A DNA stretch of 64,000 nucleotides. It comes from Isoetes taiwanensis. Taxonomy: Eukaryota > Streptophyta > Lycopodiopsida > Isoetales > Isoetaceae. The translations under genes and the position numbers were made by a program. Below, in pieces: positions 19,534-32,384 of the stretch; positions within the stretch are counted from its first letter, which is position 1; every line of letters starts with the position of its first letter. A model generated the notes under the pieces. It was not told the DNA's origin and did not search any database. It saw nothing but the letters and a program-made list of their open reading frames with translations. The stretch is taken from contig JAJEKV010000025.1 of NCBI GenBank assembly GCA_021234155.1, positions 10,355,017 through 10,419,016 on the forward strand, in the 5' to 3' direction.

Positions 19534-20653
19534 GATGGGTCTTATGACACAAACAAGTGGCCGAAGTGGTATTCTCATTGAGCTTTTGTAAAATCTTTGA
19601 GTACATATTGATCCCTCTACTAGGGGATAGAAAATCTGAAACACTTGAAAAACTGAACATGCTCCGAAAACTAGACAATTTATCGAGAGCATGATAAAAC
19701 TGAAGAGTGCTAGATACAAGACGATTGTCTGCTATTGATATATGCAAATGTGAGCAAACCGACTACTGCTCCTCATCGAGATGAGAAACTCTGCCCTTTT
19801 CGAGGAAACCCCTAACGACGAATGGTCGCCAATGCTCTCATTGAAAGCCACCAGCATACGTCGGCCAAGAAGTGAGCCGCTGCAAACATGATGGCGCTGA
19901 TAACCGAGAGAACTGCAAAAAAAGATCTGCACTAGAAAGTTTGAAAACGAGAATGACCCATTAGAAAGTTAGGAGCTTTAAGCCAAGGCCTGTTCCAAAC
20001 TGTAATTGTGTAAAAAAGAATATAATAGCACTCGGAGGCTCCAAGGCCATGCCGAGGAAGAAACAACAGCCGACCAATCAGGAACTGTCCGCGGAATGAT
20101 CATCGCAGAAAAAACATCTGATTAGTGCTGCCTCAGAGGCTACATTGCCACACCGAGAATAAAAAAAAAGGAAGAAAACCTTAGAGGCTACAGTGCCACG
20201 CCAAGAAAGAACAAAGTAATAAATATGCCTCGGAGGCTACAGTGCCACGCCGAGAAAGAAAATAATAATAAGTATGCATCAGAGGCCATAGTGCCATGCC
20301 GAGCAAAAATAAGGCATAACTACACTTACAAAAAAAACATAGAAACGACACATGAAGGATGTCAGAAACTGCGAGCAACCAGAGGCATAAAAAGATAGAC
20401 AAAAAAATAAAGATGACCAAGCGACCAAAAAAGAAACGGAGCAACTTCCACAATAAAACGGAATAATGGAAAACGGAAAAATAGACATGGCCTAATGTAG
20501 GGAACCATCAAGGGAGGGAGGGTGAGGGAAACATAGGATCAAGAAGGAGGAGAATACTAGCTCAAGAGAATGCCGATGAATGAGCAGGGAAGAAGAGGCA
20601 GAATAAAGATGTGAGGTGAGGCGTCCCCATCCAAGGAATGTCGGTTCTATTGC
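19534..20653. mobile_element. 1.1-kb element related to the 5.3-kb element next to it
   Basis: Begins TAGGATGGGTC, sharing about 36 bp with 20674-20709. It ends with about 118 bp (20536-20653) nearly identical to the right end of the neighbour (25846-25967), finishing GGTTCTATTGC. The outer ~20 bp of its left inverted repeat appears missing or replaced. No coding region; contains a minisatellite. Probably a short non-autonomous relative. Confidence 0.5.
20030..20315. repeat. Minisatellite, about five ~48-bp units
   Basis: Repeated core GAGGCTACAGTGCCACGCCG with A-rich spacers, degenerate between units (e.g. near 20035, 20135, 20186, 20231, 20280). Confidence 0.75.
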
Positions 20654-20686
20654 TAACGCAATAGAACCGTGGCATTCCTAGGATGG
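20626..20686. repeat. Imperfect palindrome joining two elements
   Basis: Perfect 12-bp arms CGGTTCTATTGC / GCAATAGAACCG (20642-20653, 20658-20669) around TAAC, extended outwards by AGGAATG and CCCATCC matches with small gaps. It is the right end of one element facing the left end of the next. Confidence 0.85.
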
Positions 20687-23600
20687 GTCCTATGACACAA
20701 ACAAGTGGCCGATAGAAGAGGAATCTACCCAAACAAGAACAGAGCAAACTAAGCTGACGAAAGTAAAAGAAGATGAAACAAATGAAGGGAGAAAATGGTA
20801 AGTTTGTTGGCTAGACTACAAGACATCAATGGAACAAGAGAGATAACAGAGATACCAAAAAATAATGAGACAACCCCATAATAAAGCAATGAGACAAACA
20901 AGGCAGAACGGACAAGCAATGAGTCTCAGAAAACCAGAGAAGATGGCTTACCGAGAGCAAATGAGACCCAAGGCAACCAGAGTAAATGGGGGAGGAGGAG
21001 ACCAAGAAGAATTGGAGCAAAAAAGGAATAAAAAAAGAAGACAAAAACAATGAAGCAAGAAAGAAGTAGAAGGAGCAAAGTAGCCGGAAGCCGAACGATG
21101 GGATGTATGAAAATGAAAAACATGATGTAACAATGAAGAGAAAGATGGAAAACAGAACATAAAAAATGAAGGACACAACGTAATACTGTAGAGAAAGCTG
21201 AAAAAGGGAACATAAAAGTGAGGGACACATAACGATGCAATTCGAGATGGAAAAATGTACTTATGGGATAAGGACAGATCATGCCACGATCATGATGATA
21301 TTAACAAATTAAAGATTTCAAATGACTCATGGACCAGAAGCGGAAAAATGATATCAAAAGGGGCACATCTCAAAATACACAGCCTAACGAAAGGAAGAAC
21401 AAAGAAATTATAAAATGGATAATAAGGGGATAAAGCGAACAAGCCAAATCTAGGAACAGGGAACAATGGGATAGGAGGGCTGGATAAAAGAGTCGTCGAA
21501 TAGAGCACAAAAAGGCCAACATGAGCAAGGCAAGGAGTACTTAGAAGCCAAAGGGACACCAAGAAGTGGAAAAGATGAAGCTCCTGTAGCAGGAAGGATC
21601 TGAAAGAACATTAGGAATCGATGGGACATAAAAAGCAGTCATATAGGAGAGCTAGATGAGGCAAGAAGATGTGGCACATCATGGACAAAATAGAGGACCT
21701 GAAAAAGAGATGAATATGAAATGTAGAAATCAAAGGAAGAGACGAGGCTACAAGGGTCAAACAAAAGGTAGTGAAAAGGAGCCAGTAGAGAACATGGAGA
21801 ACGAGGAAAGAGGAGCAAGAAAAGAGGCCTAGAAGACTGGAACAACGAGGAGCATACAGTGATAAATGAGACAACGAAGGCAAAAGAAAAGAATGAGGTC
21901 GAGGGTGCAACCAACGAAAAACATAAGAGAACAAATGAAACAATATAGTGAAAGATGAAAAAATTCAAACCAATTGATGAAACGACAATCAAACAACAAC
22001 CATAACAAAGAAACGATCTGAGAGAAAAATGCAATTACGTCACCGTGATACGAGAAAACCGAATCAACTCAACTAGCAAAAAATAGAAAGGAGCAAAAAG
22101 CAACAGAAGGGAAGTAAATGGAACATGTCGGAACTATTAAAACAAATCCAATAATGGATTAAAGCAAACCCAACAAGGGAATCATGAAACGAAGAGGGTG
22201 AAAATGGCAAGGACAAGAAAGAAAGAATGAATGAAAGAAAGGGGATAAGAAAATCAAGGGAAATGACAAAAAAGGACAATCCATAACAAATAAGATGGGA
22301 CAAGTAGCACTAGAGGTTGTCAAGACACAAACAAAAAAGACACCAAATGTAGAAACAACATTAAAGAAGCATGCCAAGTGCGACAATGGAATGGAAAAAG
22401 AGACAAGGGAACAAAATAAAGCCATAAAATACTAATAGAAGTAATGTAAATAATGATGTAACTTGAACTGAAGGAATAGTATCAGATATTACGAGATTCT
22501 TGAAAAGACTAGATGTACAAGGGGGTGTCAAGTCTAGGCGGGATGGGGCAAACAAGATACTTAGAACAAAATGGGTGAATCTAATAACAAGTGCAAACAA
22601 CGCCAAGGAGCACGAAAAATGACGAGGTGCAACAAGAGCAAAACACACATAAATGCCCAATAAGCAATCTCGACAGAGTGCAGATGAGAACATAACCAGC
22701 ATGAACAAGAAATTACTACAAATTGGGTCAAAGCGAAAACTATAGAAACGTAGAAAACGGAGTAACACAGACAAAGAGATCTCAAGTAACAATCATGTAA
22801 AAAACACCTAGAAACATAAAAACTGCTTAGAGTGGAACAGGTAGAGCATGAAGGCTCATGAAACCAATGACCAAACAGACGAAATATGGATAAACATGAC
22901 TAAAGCAGTTGAAAAAGAATGTCAAGTAGAACGAGATCCGTGCAGTAAACAGGACAATACTAGAGACTAATATATTAGCGACGACAACACCAAAGGGAGG
23001 ATGAACACTGGAGCACTTCAAACCAAACCCAAAGCAATGCAAAGTAAATGAACAGTAGGAGAAACAATGCAAGTAAATGAAACAGTAGGAGAAACAAGGC
23101 AAACGAATAACGACAAAGACAAAAAGAACGAATAGGACAAAAAGGAACAAAGAACAAAAGAAGAAGAATAAACACAACCGTGCGCTGTGAATGATGTATC
23201 CAACCACACCTAACCCAGACGCAAGGAGTCTAAAAAAGGATCCAAAAGTGTGTACCAACCCAACAAAGCAATGTCAAAAAATGACCACAGCTTGCAACGC
23301 CCTGGACAGTCTCCAACACATATTCCCCTACACGAAAAAAGCAACCACGTAATGCATTAGAGGTAGAAGTAAATATGATGACCAGATGAGACCAAGTAAA
23401 ATGAACATGTAGTATATGCCATCCAAAACATGACAAGAATGATGTTATATTGAGCCCCCAAAGAAATCTAGTCTAGAAATAAAATCATGATATGATAACT
23501 ATCATCGATCTACTAGCCATGGGAAACCGAACTGCCGACATAAACCAACATACAAAATTAGTAAGTGCCAGCAAAGCAATACAAATGTGAACCTTCAATG

Positions 23601-25967
23601 TGACTTTAATGGAGGGGTGATAGGTGACTTCAGATGAACATGAAACATAAGAAGGTTGAAACAAGAAAGGCCATGAAATATATACAAGAAATTTCAAGCG
23701 CAGATCCAAAGATCAAATGCAACAAATGGGCTAAAAACAAAACCACTACCAAAATGGATCTAATGCTCATTCATATATGGAGAAGCAGAAACCATCTAGG
23801 CACATGTAAAGGCTTAAAGCACAACAGATGAAACCATATAGGCACATGTAAAAGCTTAAAGCATGAAGCCCATGCATTAGATGAAGCCATCTAGGCACGT
23901 GTAAAGGCTTAAGGCACAATAAAAGCTATGCAGCACAAGCATTATACTCAAAAACCAAAATATGCATCAAAGATACTGTGTAGAGTGTCGAAACCACAGA
24001 AACTAAATGAAAAACTTTGTAAAAAATCTCAAGAATTGATGAAATGAGAATATCTACGGTGAATACCACCTACCAAATATACGTACAACATCACCTACAA
24101 CCAGAACACAGCAAACATGATATTACCTAGATCCAAACCCTAGTTAACATGTGCAATGTAACCTAAACTGAATAATAAGCACTTTCCGAGTATGTTGTTG
24201 ACCCATGCCCCCAACTAACTGCACATCAAGTTAGAGAGCCAACAGCTTAGTTAATGGACCAATGACCATTTTTAAAATTTTCCAAACAACGTTATGTGAG
24301 TAAGATTTGACGATATAAGCAAGAACCAAACCCCAATACATGTATGAAGAAAACCAGAATGTGAAAACACCCTAGGGCACCCCTCGTGAAAGTACCCTGG
24401 AACCATGTACAAAACAAACATCGCATTGTTAGGACGAATTAAATGGAATATGAAAAACACTTCAGAGCCGCTTCTCTAGTAGAATCTCATGGAAAGAACA
24501 AAAAATAACTATCGAACTTCCCTTGGTGTCCATGACAATGGAGAAGCACTCTCACGAAAAGACCAATAACAATCCAGATTCAACTTTTGGCCTAGTCTTG
24601 CTTAATTGTGGACGTAACAAAACCCATTAGAATCAACAAAATAAATAGGGGAAGTAGGAACTACTATCCCCCAACCAAGGGGACAAGGGAAACCAAGGCC
24701 AGGTAACCCTCCCCTAAAGAACCTGCGATGGCACAAAGGCAGAACAGAGGCGGAGGCGCTCCAGTTACGCAACCACGGTAGATTAGAAAGGGAAAACTTG
24801 AGGCCAAGATAGAGACTGAGGATCAGGGACTAACGACGAAATACAGAAGGTGAGGCAATAGGTAGCGAAATCCATCCAACAAACCCAATCGATTTGGCTA
24901 AAGGAGGTCGATTCGAAACCCAAACAGCAGACTAACACAACCAGGACGATTGCAAGACTAGAAGTCTGAGCCATCCAGCATAACTGATTCAAGTAAGAAC
25001 TGGAAGTTTGAGAAAACATCGCAGAAGGAAAACGATGGCAAAACCAATTCAGGAAAGCCCAGGAAGGCAAAAAAGAAAGTTCTAAGTGGAGCCCTACCGC
25101 CAATCGATCTGACAGAAGGCAAAATCGAATACTCATCTTGCACAAAAACAGGTTGCAGGACTGGAAGCTTGAGAGATCAACCAGCCAAAACCGTCAAAAG
25201 CAAATCCAAAACAGAAACCGAAAAGCAAGGCCTAACTCAAGAGATTTGGCGGGACCATTGCAGGAGCCTCATCAAAGATAGAGGGCAGATCCGATACAAA
25301 AGGGGGAAGATAAAGGAAAGACCAGAAGCAGAAAGGGGCACGGGCAATAGTCCAGTTCGAGAAACCAGAGAGATCTCTGCTAGCAAATCCAAAAAAGTAG
25401 AGAGGGGTAAAAATTAACTGGCAAGCTGCCCAAAAATTCCAGAGCTCCAACACAGCCATACCAAGCACAACCAGCAGACCAAACGAATTGGAATCAAAGA
25501 AAATAGGCTTATCTGGAAGAGGTCGCTCGATTTGAAGCTCATGATTGCAGATCCAAGGTCTTGCATACAACAGATCGTAGCCTGGAACCGATGCAACCCT
25601 TGCATAGATCGTAGCTTGGAACCGATGCAACCCTTGCATAGATAAGTGTCTTGACTTAACAGCCATCCTGCACCAGCTATGTTTATGTTGCACTGCATGG
25701 CCAAGATCCCTCAGGATCATAATCGAAGCGATAAGCTGCATCCGACCAAGAGAAAGCTCTTGAACTCTCCCTATTCAAGCTAATCGATGTGAAGCTAGAA
25801 AAGATAGACTAGAAGAGATAGACTAGAATAAAAAACTGGTAGGATCAAGAAGGAGGAGAATACTAGCTCAAGAGAACGCCGATGAATGAGCAGGGAAGAA
25901 GAGGCAGAATAAATAGGAGATGTGAGGTGAGGCGTCCCCATCCAAGGAATGTCGGTTCTATTGCTTT
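20658..25967. mobile_element. 5.3-kb non-coding element with ~30-bp terminal inverted repeats
   Basis: Left end GCAATAGAACCGTGGCATTC continues CTAGGATGGG. The right end, reverse-complemented, reads GCAATAGAACCGACATTCC then TTGGATGGGG. The interior plus strand is strongly purine-rich and T-poor for about 4.5 kb. Minus-strand frames here give only Ser/Phe/Leu-rich low-complexity peptides, so I call no genes. Could be a large MITE-like or non-autonomous DNA element, or part of an LTR derivative. No transposase is recognisable. Confidence 0.55.
25579..25645. repeat. Short tandem repeat, ~37-bp unit, about two copies
   Basis: GATCGTAGC(C/T)TGGAACCGATG then CAACCCTTGCATA repeated directly twice. 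Confidence 0.85.
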
Positions 25968-26238
25968 TTTATTACTTTGTTTAAGGTCTATACTAGACTA
26001 ATCTTATACAGACTAGCTAGTTTATCCCACTACTTTGCGGCAGCCAAAGTGGAGGACACGTATAGGCTTTTAAGTTCTACCACGTCGGGGATCATCATCG
26101 TATACCCCCAATAACCAACTCCCAAAGATAAACATACATTGGCAAGGTTTGAACCCATGACCAAATGCACATTTATTTTGGCATTATTAGGCATATACCA
26201 ACTCACCACACATCCGATGGACAAAATTTTTGCCTTAC
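25968..26238 (-). mobile_element. tRNA-derived SINE candidate, copy 3, cut by an LTR
   Basis: Matches copies 1 and 2 from the TTTTTATTACTTTG end through the B box (near 26150) and A box (GTGGTGAGTTGGTATATGC near 26195-26213), then stops at 26238, where an LTR begins. Confidence 0.6.
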
Positions 26239-27792
26239 TGTGACGCTCTTTGAATATATACGGCGCTCCGGACGTATACATACAGGGACTTCCCCCTCCC
26301 ATGGCAATCAGCTCACCATGAGCAGGGCCCTCCGTCTAACTCGGACCATCCATAGAGAGATGCCCGGGTGAAGGACACTGAGGTGTCATTCGGCCCACGC
26401 CTTCAATGGGACTCCTAAGTCGCGGAAGCGTGAATACATGTTAGCATACAACATAAATCATACATAAATAACCACCACGAAGGGTGGCACATCCATCCAA
26501 GTACTAACGGCAAAGAAGATGCATCTAATGCTAAGGAAAACACCCCAAACCCCTGGTTCTACCCGGCTCGGACTCGGTGAGGATCATTTGACGGCTAGGT
26601 CTCAAAGAGATCAGCAAACGAGATCTTGGCATGGCGCTGGCGGCGTGAGAACATCGGCTAAGGGTTGTCCACTCCATCGCCCCTCCTGTGCACACTTTGC
26701 AGATGAGTCGAATCATGCTATGCCATCACTATAGCCAGGAGACGCAGACTCAAGGTATCACCCTTCGAGCCTACTCCAAGGTTCATGAAGCCCCGTCCGA
26801 TGAGGCAGGCCTGGGAAGTGTCCCCTTCCGGGATCGCAGATGGTTCCATGGGTGAGCTAGAGAATACGTGCGCATCCGGCGACCCCGCATTGCACCGACT
26901 TACTCACCCTAAATCTACTCAAAGTACGGGATGCCCCATACGGGTCACACCTCGCACCGGGGAGTGTCGGACCCATACCCGGCCCTCTCGTGGCTCGGCT
27001 CATCGGGCCTAGCCCTTTGTAGGAGTCCCGGGAGCCTTGTTATGTTCGTGCAAGACCCCACCCCCCCACTTCACAGCTGCGTCCCTTCTCTCGGGTGCTA
27101 AGCAATTCCATAGCATCCACGATTTCGGTGGTCTCTTGTGCACAGCCAATAGCGGAAATCTGAGGGGGATCTACCTAGGAACATACTAATAAACATGGCT
27201 CGGAGGTCTCTACAACCCCTTAATTCCCCATTTCAAAGAGTAATACTATGCAAAGAACTATCAATCCATCATTTAAGAGCAAGTACGTAATCGAGAGATA
27301 AGGGAGAACTCACCTTTGCAATCAAAGGGTTAGTTCCTCTAAAGTAAAGCATAGAGAACAGAGAAATGTAAGAAATACACACAACAAGTGCCCAACAGGG
27401 GCGCTACCCACTGATAACACAGCTAAGCTACGGACTAACTGGCCGGTCGGGCTTGGGATGGCTCCATCTCGATTTGTTGAAGGGTGCCTGGCCGCTGCTC
27501 CTCCTCCTCCATCTTCAATTGCTCCTAATTCGAATTGGGGCCCCAAAGCCCTAATTTGGGTGTCCCAATTGGAAACCCTGCCTTGCCCAATCGATTTGGG
27601 CCAGGTGGCATGTCATTAATTAACGAATTAAACTAATTAGGTTAATTAAGACAAAAATACCCTTATTTAGGTTCTAAATTAATCCCTTTTAGGTCAATCC
27701 CCTAGGTTAACATAACCCATGGTGGTGTACGCCTACTACGTGACATGTCAGTATATTTATACATATACCGTATAAATACGTGGAACGTCACA
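26239..27792 (-). mobile_element. LTR (about 1.55 kb), probably the 3' LTR of a minus-strand gypsy-type element
   Basis: Starts TGTGACG and ends CGTCACA (7-bp inverted termini). It is GC-richer than its surroundings. The adjoining inner sequence, on the minus strand, is AAGGTGGGGAGAA, a polypurine tract, with CTGAGGACAACATCATTTC just before it. This layout is familiar from the 3' ends of plant chromovirus-type gypsy elements. No second LTR copy is present in the window. Confidence 0.65.
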
Positions 27793-30700
27793 TTCTCCCC
27801 ACCTTAGAAATGATGTTGTCCTCAGCATCAAGACTACTCTTGTTGTAGGCAATACATCGTACATTGGAAGGAAGTCTCCCCTCCTTAAAGAGATAGCGTG
27901 AGATTATAGGTCACACAGACTTTGTCATGTTCAAAGTGATTAAGTTTGAAATGACTTGTAATGTGCAATTTATAACTCTGGGAGTGTCACTGTTTTCAGA
28001 GTATAGCTAATTTTGAATTCATTCTTTCTATACACACATGTAATTGATTATATATTATGGACAGGTATAGACACAAGCAACTTCTATTTGTTCTTATATT
28101 ATAATACGGAGTTATTAAGCTCGCACTGTTTAGTAGAAAGTGATTCTAATGATAGCTACTTTAATTTTGTATCAGAATTTTGTTTTCCTATTTTGTTATA
28201 GTTTTGACAACTCATAAGGTCCTATCCTCAGTATTTGACATGCCCCTCACCTTTAGACTTACCCTTTAATACAATTATATCGTACTGCAGCTGACATTTT
28301 TACCCCTATACTCTAATATGAACTACAGGCACACGTTCTTCATCAATTACTATTCATAACCTTCTAAGATAATCTAAGTCTCGTTATTCTCTCAGAAGTT
28401 TGTGTAAGACATACATAATTATCTCCTTTTATTATGTTTGATTATGTGTTTAAATAGCTCCTTTTAATTATCTTTAATGTTTCCATACGCTCACTCTATT
28501 CTAGTCTATCTTAACCATAGGTTATATTGACGTCGGTACACCTTTGAATTACTTATTCATATTATTATTATTTTCGTAAATTTATCACACATACAGACAC
28601 TCGTATATTTACAGGTACATCTCACTGATACATTCGACGTAACTGGTACCGCCCGGGTCGCTATCTGGCAGTGCTATGGCTATGCAATCGTCCTGTATCA
28701 CAGAAGGCCAGCGGTGACTATGGTGTCCACGGCGGAAGCATCGAAACCATGCCTGGTCTGTCCTGAGCCTGTTATATGGTGATGACTGAGCAGGTCCTGG
28801 GCTCTTACTTGAAGTAGAAATGCGGAATGTTGGGAATAAGGAGTGTTAAGGTATCCCTATTTTGGATGGATACTCGAGAAAGTTGGTATGACGATGCTTG
28901 GTATCTGATTGAAACACTGGACTTAATAATTACGAGGATTGATTTATTATGCGGCATATATATTGCCACTCAACATAGAAGAAGACTGGATATAGCACCA
29001 TATATCCGATGGAGAAGTGGTTTATGATTATCTACCATCGACCACGTTATAGAGGTACTATACTAAGGTGGAAACTGGATTATAAGTATCCAGCTCCTGA
29101 AAGGGAGACCATTTTAGAAGTGTAGGTTTCGACCATGATGGTGCATGCATAGAATGTCGACCCGATATTTTATAGCTAATGCTACTTGAATGGAGGTATG
29201 ATTTGCGGAAAGGTAGAGAATAATGTTGTATGATGATGCGGATCCATAAACTACGGATTATAAAATTACGCATACATTGCGTTTCGTAAGGAGATTGATG
29301 TTTCTAAGGTGTGCAATAACGATGGAAGCGTGCGTATAATTAAAATGACCATATAGTCACGTGGATACCTTAATGACGTTGGTCAAATGCATGACCATTA
29401 GGCACGGTATAAATTAAGGAAATGGACACATAGTGTGGAACGTAGTTGCGCACAAGGTGAAGAGAGCCGAGGTCGAGCTGACGAAGACAGGAATAAGCAT
29501 TCTGTAAGATTGGTGGAATGGAAGAGGGCAATTGCTAGCAAAAGATGCAACCGTCTGAAAGCTACAAAGTATGTTGGACCCCTGGCGAAGGTAGACTATG
29601 AAGGAAGTTGACCTTCAACGAGTGATACAGTAGGGAGACAAGTAATGCACCCACCAGGCCAGTGCTTGGCAAGAGGTACTTGAAAGTTGTTGGAGGGATA
29701 CTTTGAATAGACCAAAGTCGGGAGTATGAATAAGGTAGCTGGCCAATGACCATCTCCCGAGGGAGAATGTAAGGGTGTATAATAGAACTTTTAGTTCACA
29801 TTCAATATGAAGACAGAAGTAATGAAGATAAGAGTTCCTATACGAGTCGTTAAACATGGCCACTAGGACTTAGGGTGGCATTTGCCCCTGTGGAATATGT
29901 GACTCAAGCTTGAGGACCAAGGGAACTATGGCTAGAGAGTCTAGAAGGTGTGGTGTCGAAACCACAACATGTCCATGGTAGCAGAGAACCGAGTCGAGGA
30001 CAAAGATTGGTGGCAAGTATGAACATAGCTAGGTGGCTATGTCAAATAATCACTATGAATCTAGACTTAGAGTTGGCTCAGACGTGTACCCAGTCCAAGC
30101 CTGAATTATAACATATTGATAGCTCAAAGTAGGGCTGATGATGAACAATTAAAAAGGTCTCGAAGTGCATAAAATATCTGCGAGAGGTGATGGTTCGCAT
30201 TAGCAAGGGCTTCCTGCTTAGTACAATCCCAATAATTCCAAGTGCGATGGAGCGTATGCTAGAAATGTTCGGAAGCGTGATCGCGAAGGATGCTAATGAT
30301 CTCGAAACCCTTGATGGGGTCGCACGGCCATCGAAGATGTCGATTGTGATATTTAGATGTATATCATATTGAGATAGCGAGAATATTCAGTATAAAGGAA
30401 AGTGAAATATTACTTAGGTATGCTTAAAGAATAAGCATAATGATAGGCATATAATCAGAAATATTGGATTAAGTATGATCCAGAGAGATAAGCGATCCAA
30501 GTTACCCCAATCTTTGGAGTTGCCTATCGTGAAGTTCATCGTACTAAGGAAAATGGAAATAATTTAAATCAGTGAAAATAGCTAGAGTAAATCTAGCATA
30601 TATGGTGATGTTACATTCAAAACATCCGGAGGATGGTTGGAACGGTGTTGGAATAACTGATAATGAGAGCTTAACTACTCAAAGGTTCTAGATACCAATG

Positions 30701-31320
30701 AATTATTTCAGCATTATAAGCTGAGAGCATCTATTCGGTTTTGGGAATAAAAGGATGTATGAGATATGGCATCCCCCTGATAGAAGAAAAGAAGGAGTAC
30801 GCCGACTTTGGCGATTATATCTTTAACCTAGCAATTCCAAGTCCCGATAAAAATCAAGACGAGGTGTATAGATGAGAAGGGGTGAGATTATATAGACCAG
30901 TAGTCCATATATCGCAAGAGTTACCCTACTCGCGGGAAACAATTCTAGATACTGAAGTAGAAGCTAGAAGATCGGTTGCCTTGAGGCATAGACCTCTTAG
31001 AGGTTATGACTTTGAAACTCTTAAGAGGGTAAGGAATCGGATGACCATATGACGGTGATTAACGAAGATTGAGACATTGGGTTTTCCTATGAACAGACCA
31101 GGAGGTTTTAGTGCCTCCACTTCATTATGAGGGAGCCAAAGACGACAGCATTTGAAGCTGATCAAAAACTGAAGTTCACAAGATAACTTAAGAAAAATAG
31201 GTTAATTGTGACTAAGCATGGTTGGTATGGAGGACCCAAAGGATCCTTAGCGAAAGAAGCCTTTAGAAAGCTCCTCATGTGGGGTAGTAGCCTTCGGGAT
31301 TATATTTTCTCCCCTTCTTG
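27793..31320. other. No recognisable gene; possible eroded LTR-element interior
   Basis: About 3.5 kb next to the LTR. I could not find gag, protease, RT or integrase motifs on either strand, only short frames. It may be the decayed or non-coding interior of the LTR element. Confidence 0.4.
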
Positions 31321-31325
31321 ACACC

Positions 31326-32177
31326 TTGTTCTTCAATTTGTATCGCCATGCACTCATTAGGATTTTCTTCAATTTGAATGGGAGTTTCTCCAACAATATC
31401 AATCTCAATCTCAACTCTATCAATCTCGTAGCCTTCTTGGTACGAGCACTAGGGGTGAAGTCCACAGTCCCATATCAAATTCTACTGCAGGAAACAGGAT
31501 TCTTGCCTCTTCAGAGGGCGGCCCTTGATCGCCACATTGTCTATTTTCAGAAGGTGGTCAACATGGACGATGCTCGTCTCCCAAAACTAGCTTATATCAT
31601 GGCAATGGGGCCACAACGCCTCAAGGCCTCTTTGGAGGGAAAAGAGAGCTCAATGGATTGCTAGATGGAATGTGCAGAGTGAGGGTGCATACATGTGCAA
31701 ACAGAGGCAGATCGCCATAGCTTGAGGCAATATCTTGACGCTTGCTTCATCGGTAAGCTTTGGGATGCCGCCCTTGAAGCGGGTCAAGACAAAGACACTA
31801 CCGGCGCCACATAAATCCCACATTGGAACGAGGCCCACAATGCTACCCCGCGCACCCACTTGCCCATGAAAAGACGCACTCATTGCCTCCATTCGCCGCG
31901 GGGGCACATCATCTTCGAATTGAGACAGCGGATGGATTGGTGAGCCACGTCGGGATGTGCTCATCAATGCTGCCAAATGGGAGTCATTGAGGATGAATCT
32001 CATACCCTTCAAAGTTGCCCAGCATATGATCAAATCCGGACGCGCTATGCTGAGTTGGTCAGGCCTGGCCAGCCGCTACATGTGACATTGAGCACGGCAT
32101 CCGTACAGATGCTAGGATCATACCTTCAGGAGGTCATGGACATGCGAGATCAGCTATGTCCTCGGGCACGCACTTGA
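31326..32177 (+). pseudogene. LINE 3 ORF2 C-terminal fragment
   Basis: Reads GVKSTVPYQILLQETGFLPL then ARLPKLAY, matching GVKTQTPYEMMLAECGMIPL of LINE 1. After several frameshifts and stops it reaches GVIEDESHTLQSCPAYDQI, the His/Cys half of the C-terminal zinc motif, and ends RDQLCPRART at 32177. The RT core is missing by 5' truncation. This piece is more diverged from LINEs 1 and 2 than they are from each other. Confidence 0.75.
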
Positions 32178-32327
32178 CATGTACATACACATTTATTTCA
32201 TGATGTATACTTGTACAGTTTGACAGCATTCTTATTACTGCCACGGTTTTTCCCTCGAAAACCCTTCGGGGCGGGGGTTTTTAACCCTGACAAGAATAAG
32301 TTTGTCAAGGCTCCTTCTGGGTCCCAT

Positions 32328-32341
32328 AGGCCGATTGGTCT
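32328..32341 (+). promoter_or_regulatory. LINE 3 3'-terminal hairpin
   Basis: AGGCC GATT GGTCT with one G-U pair, followed by GGACGATA and the tail; positionally equal to the other LINE hairpins. Confidence 0.6.
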
Positions 32342-32384
32342 CAGTGGACGATAAAAAAAACTATTCTATTCTATTCTATTCTAT

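Larger units (their letters stand above)
31326..32384 (+). mobile_element. LINE 3 (third subfamily), 3' fragment with (CTATT)n tail
   Basis: 5'-truncated LINE on the plus strand: ORF2 C-terminus, 3' UTR, terminal hairpin 32328-32341 (AGGCC/GGTCT arms), GGACGATA, A8, then four CTATT units (32361-32384). Its tail differs from those of the other LINEs, yet the hairpin is conserved. Confidence 0.8.

Noticed and set aside
20826-23258. Many minus-strand frames giving hydrophobic Phe/Ser/Leu-rich peptides that look like membrane proteins
   Set aside because: They overlap in several frames and follow from the purine bias of the plus strand; no conserved motif or consistent start.
26260-27050. GC-rich frames on both strands within 26.2-27.5 kb as genes
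   Set aside because: They fall entirely inside an LTR, are short and overlap each other, with no recognised domain.
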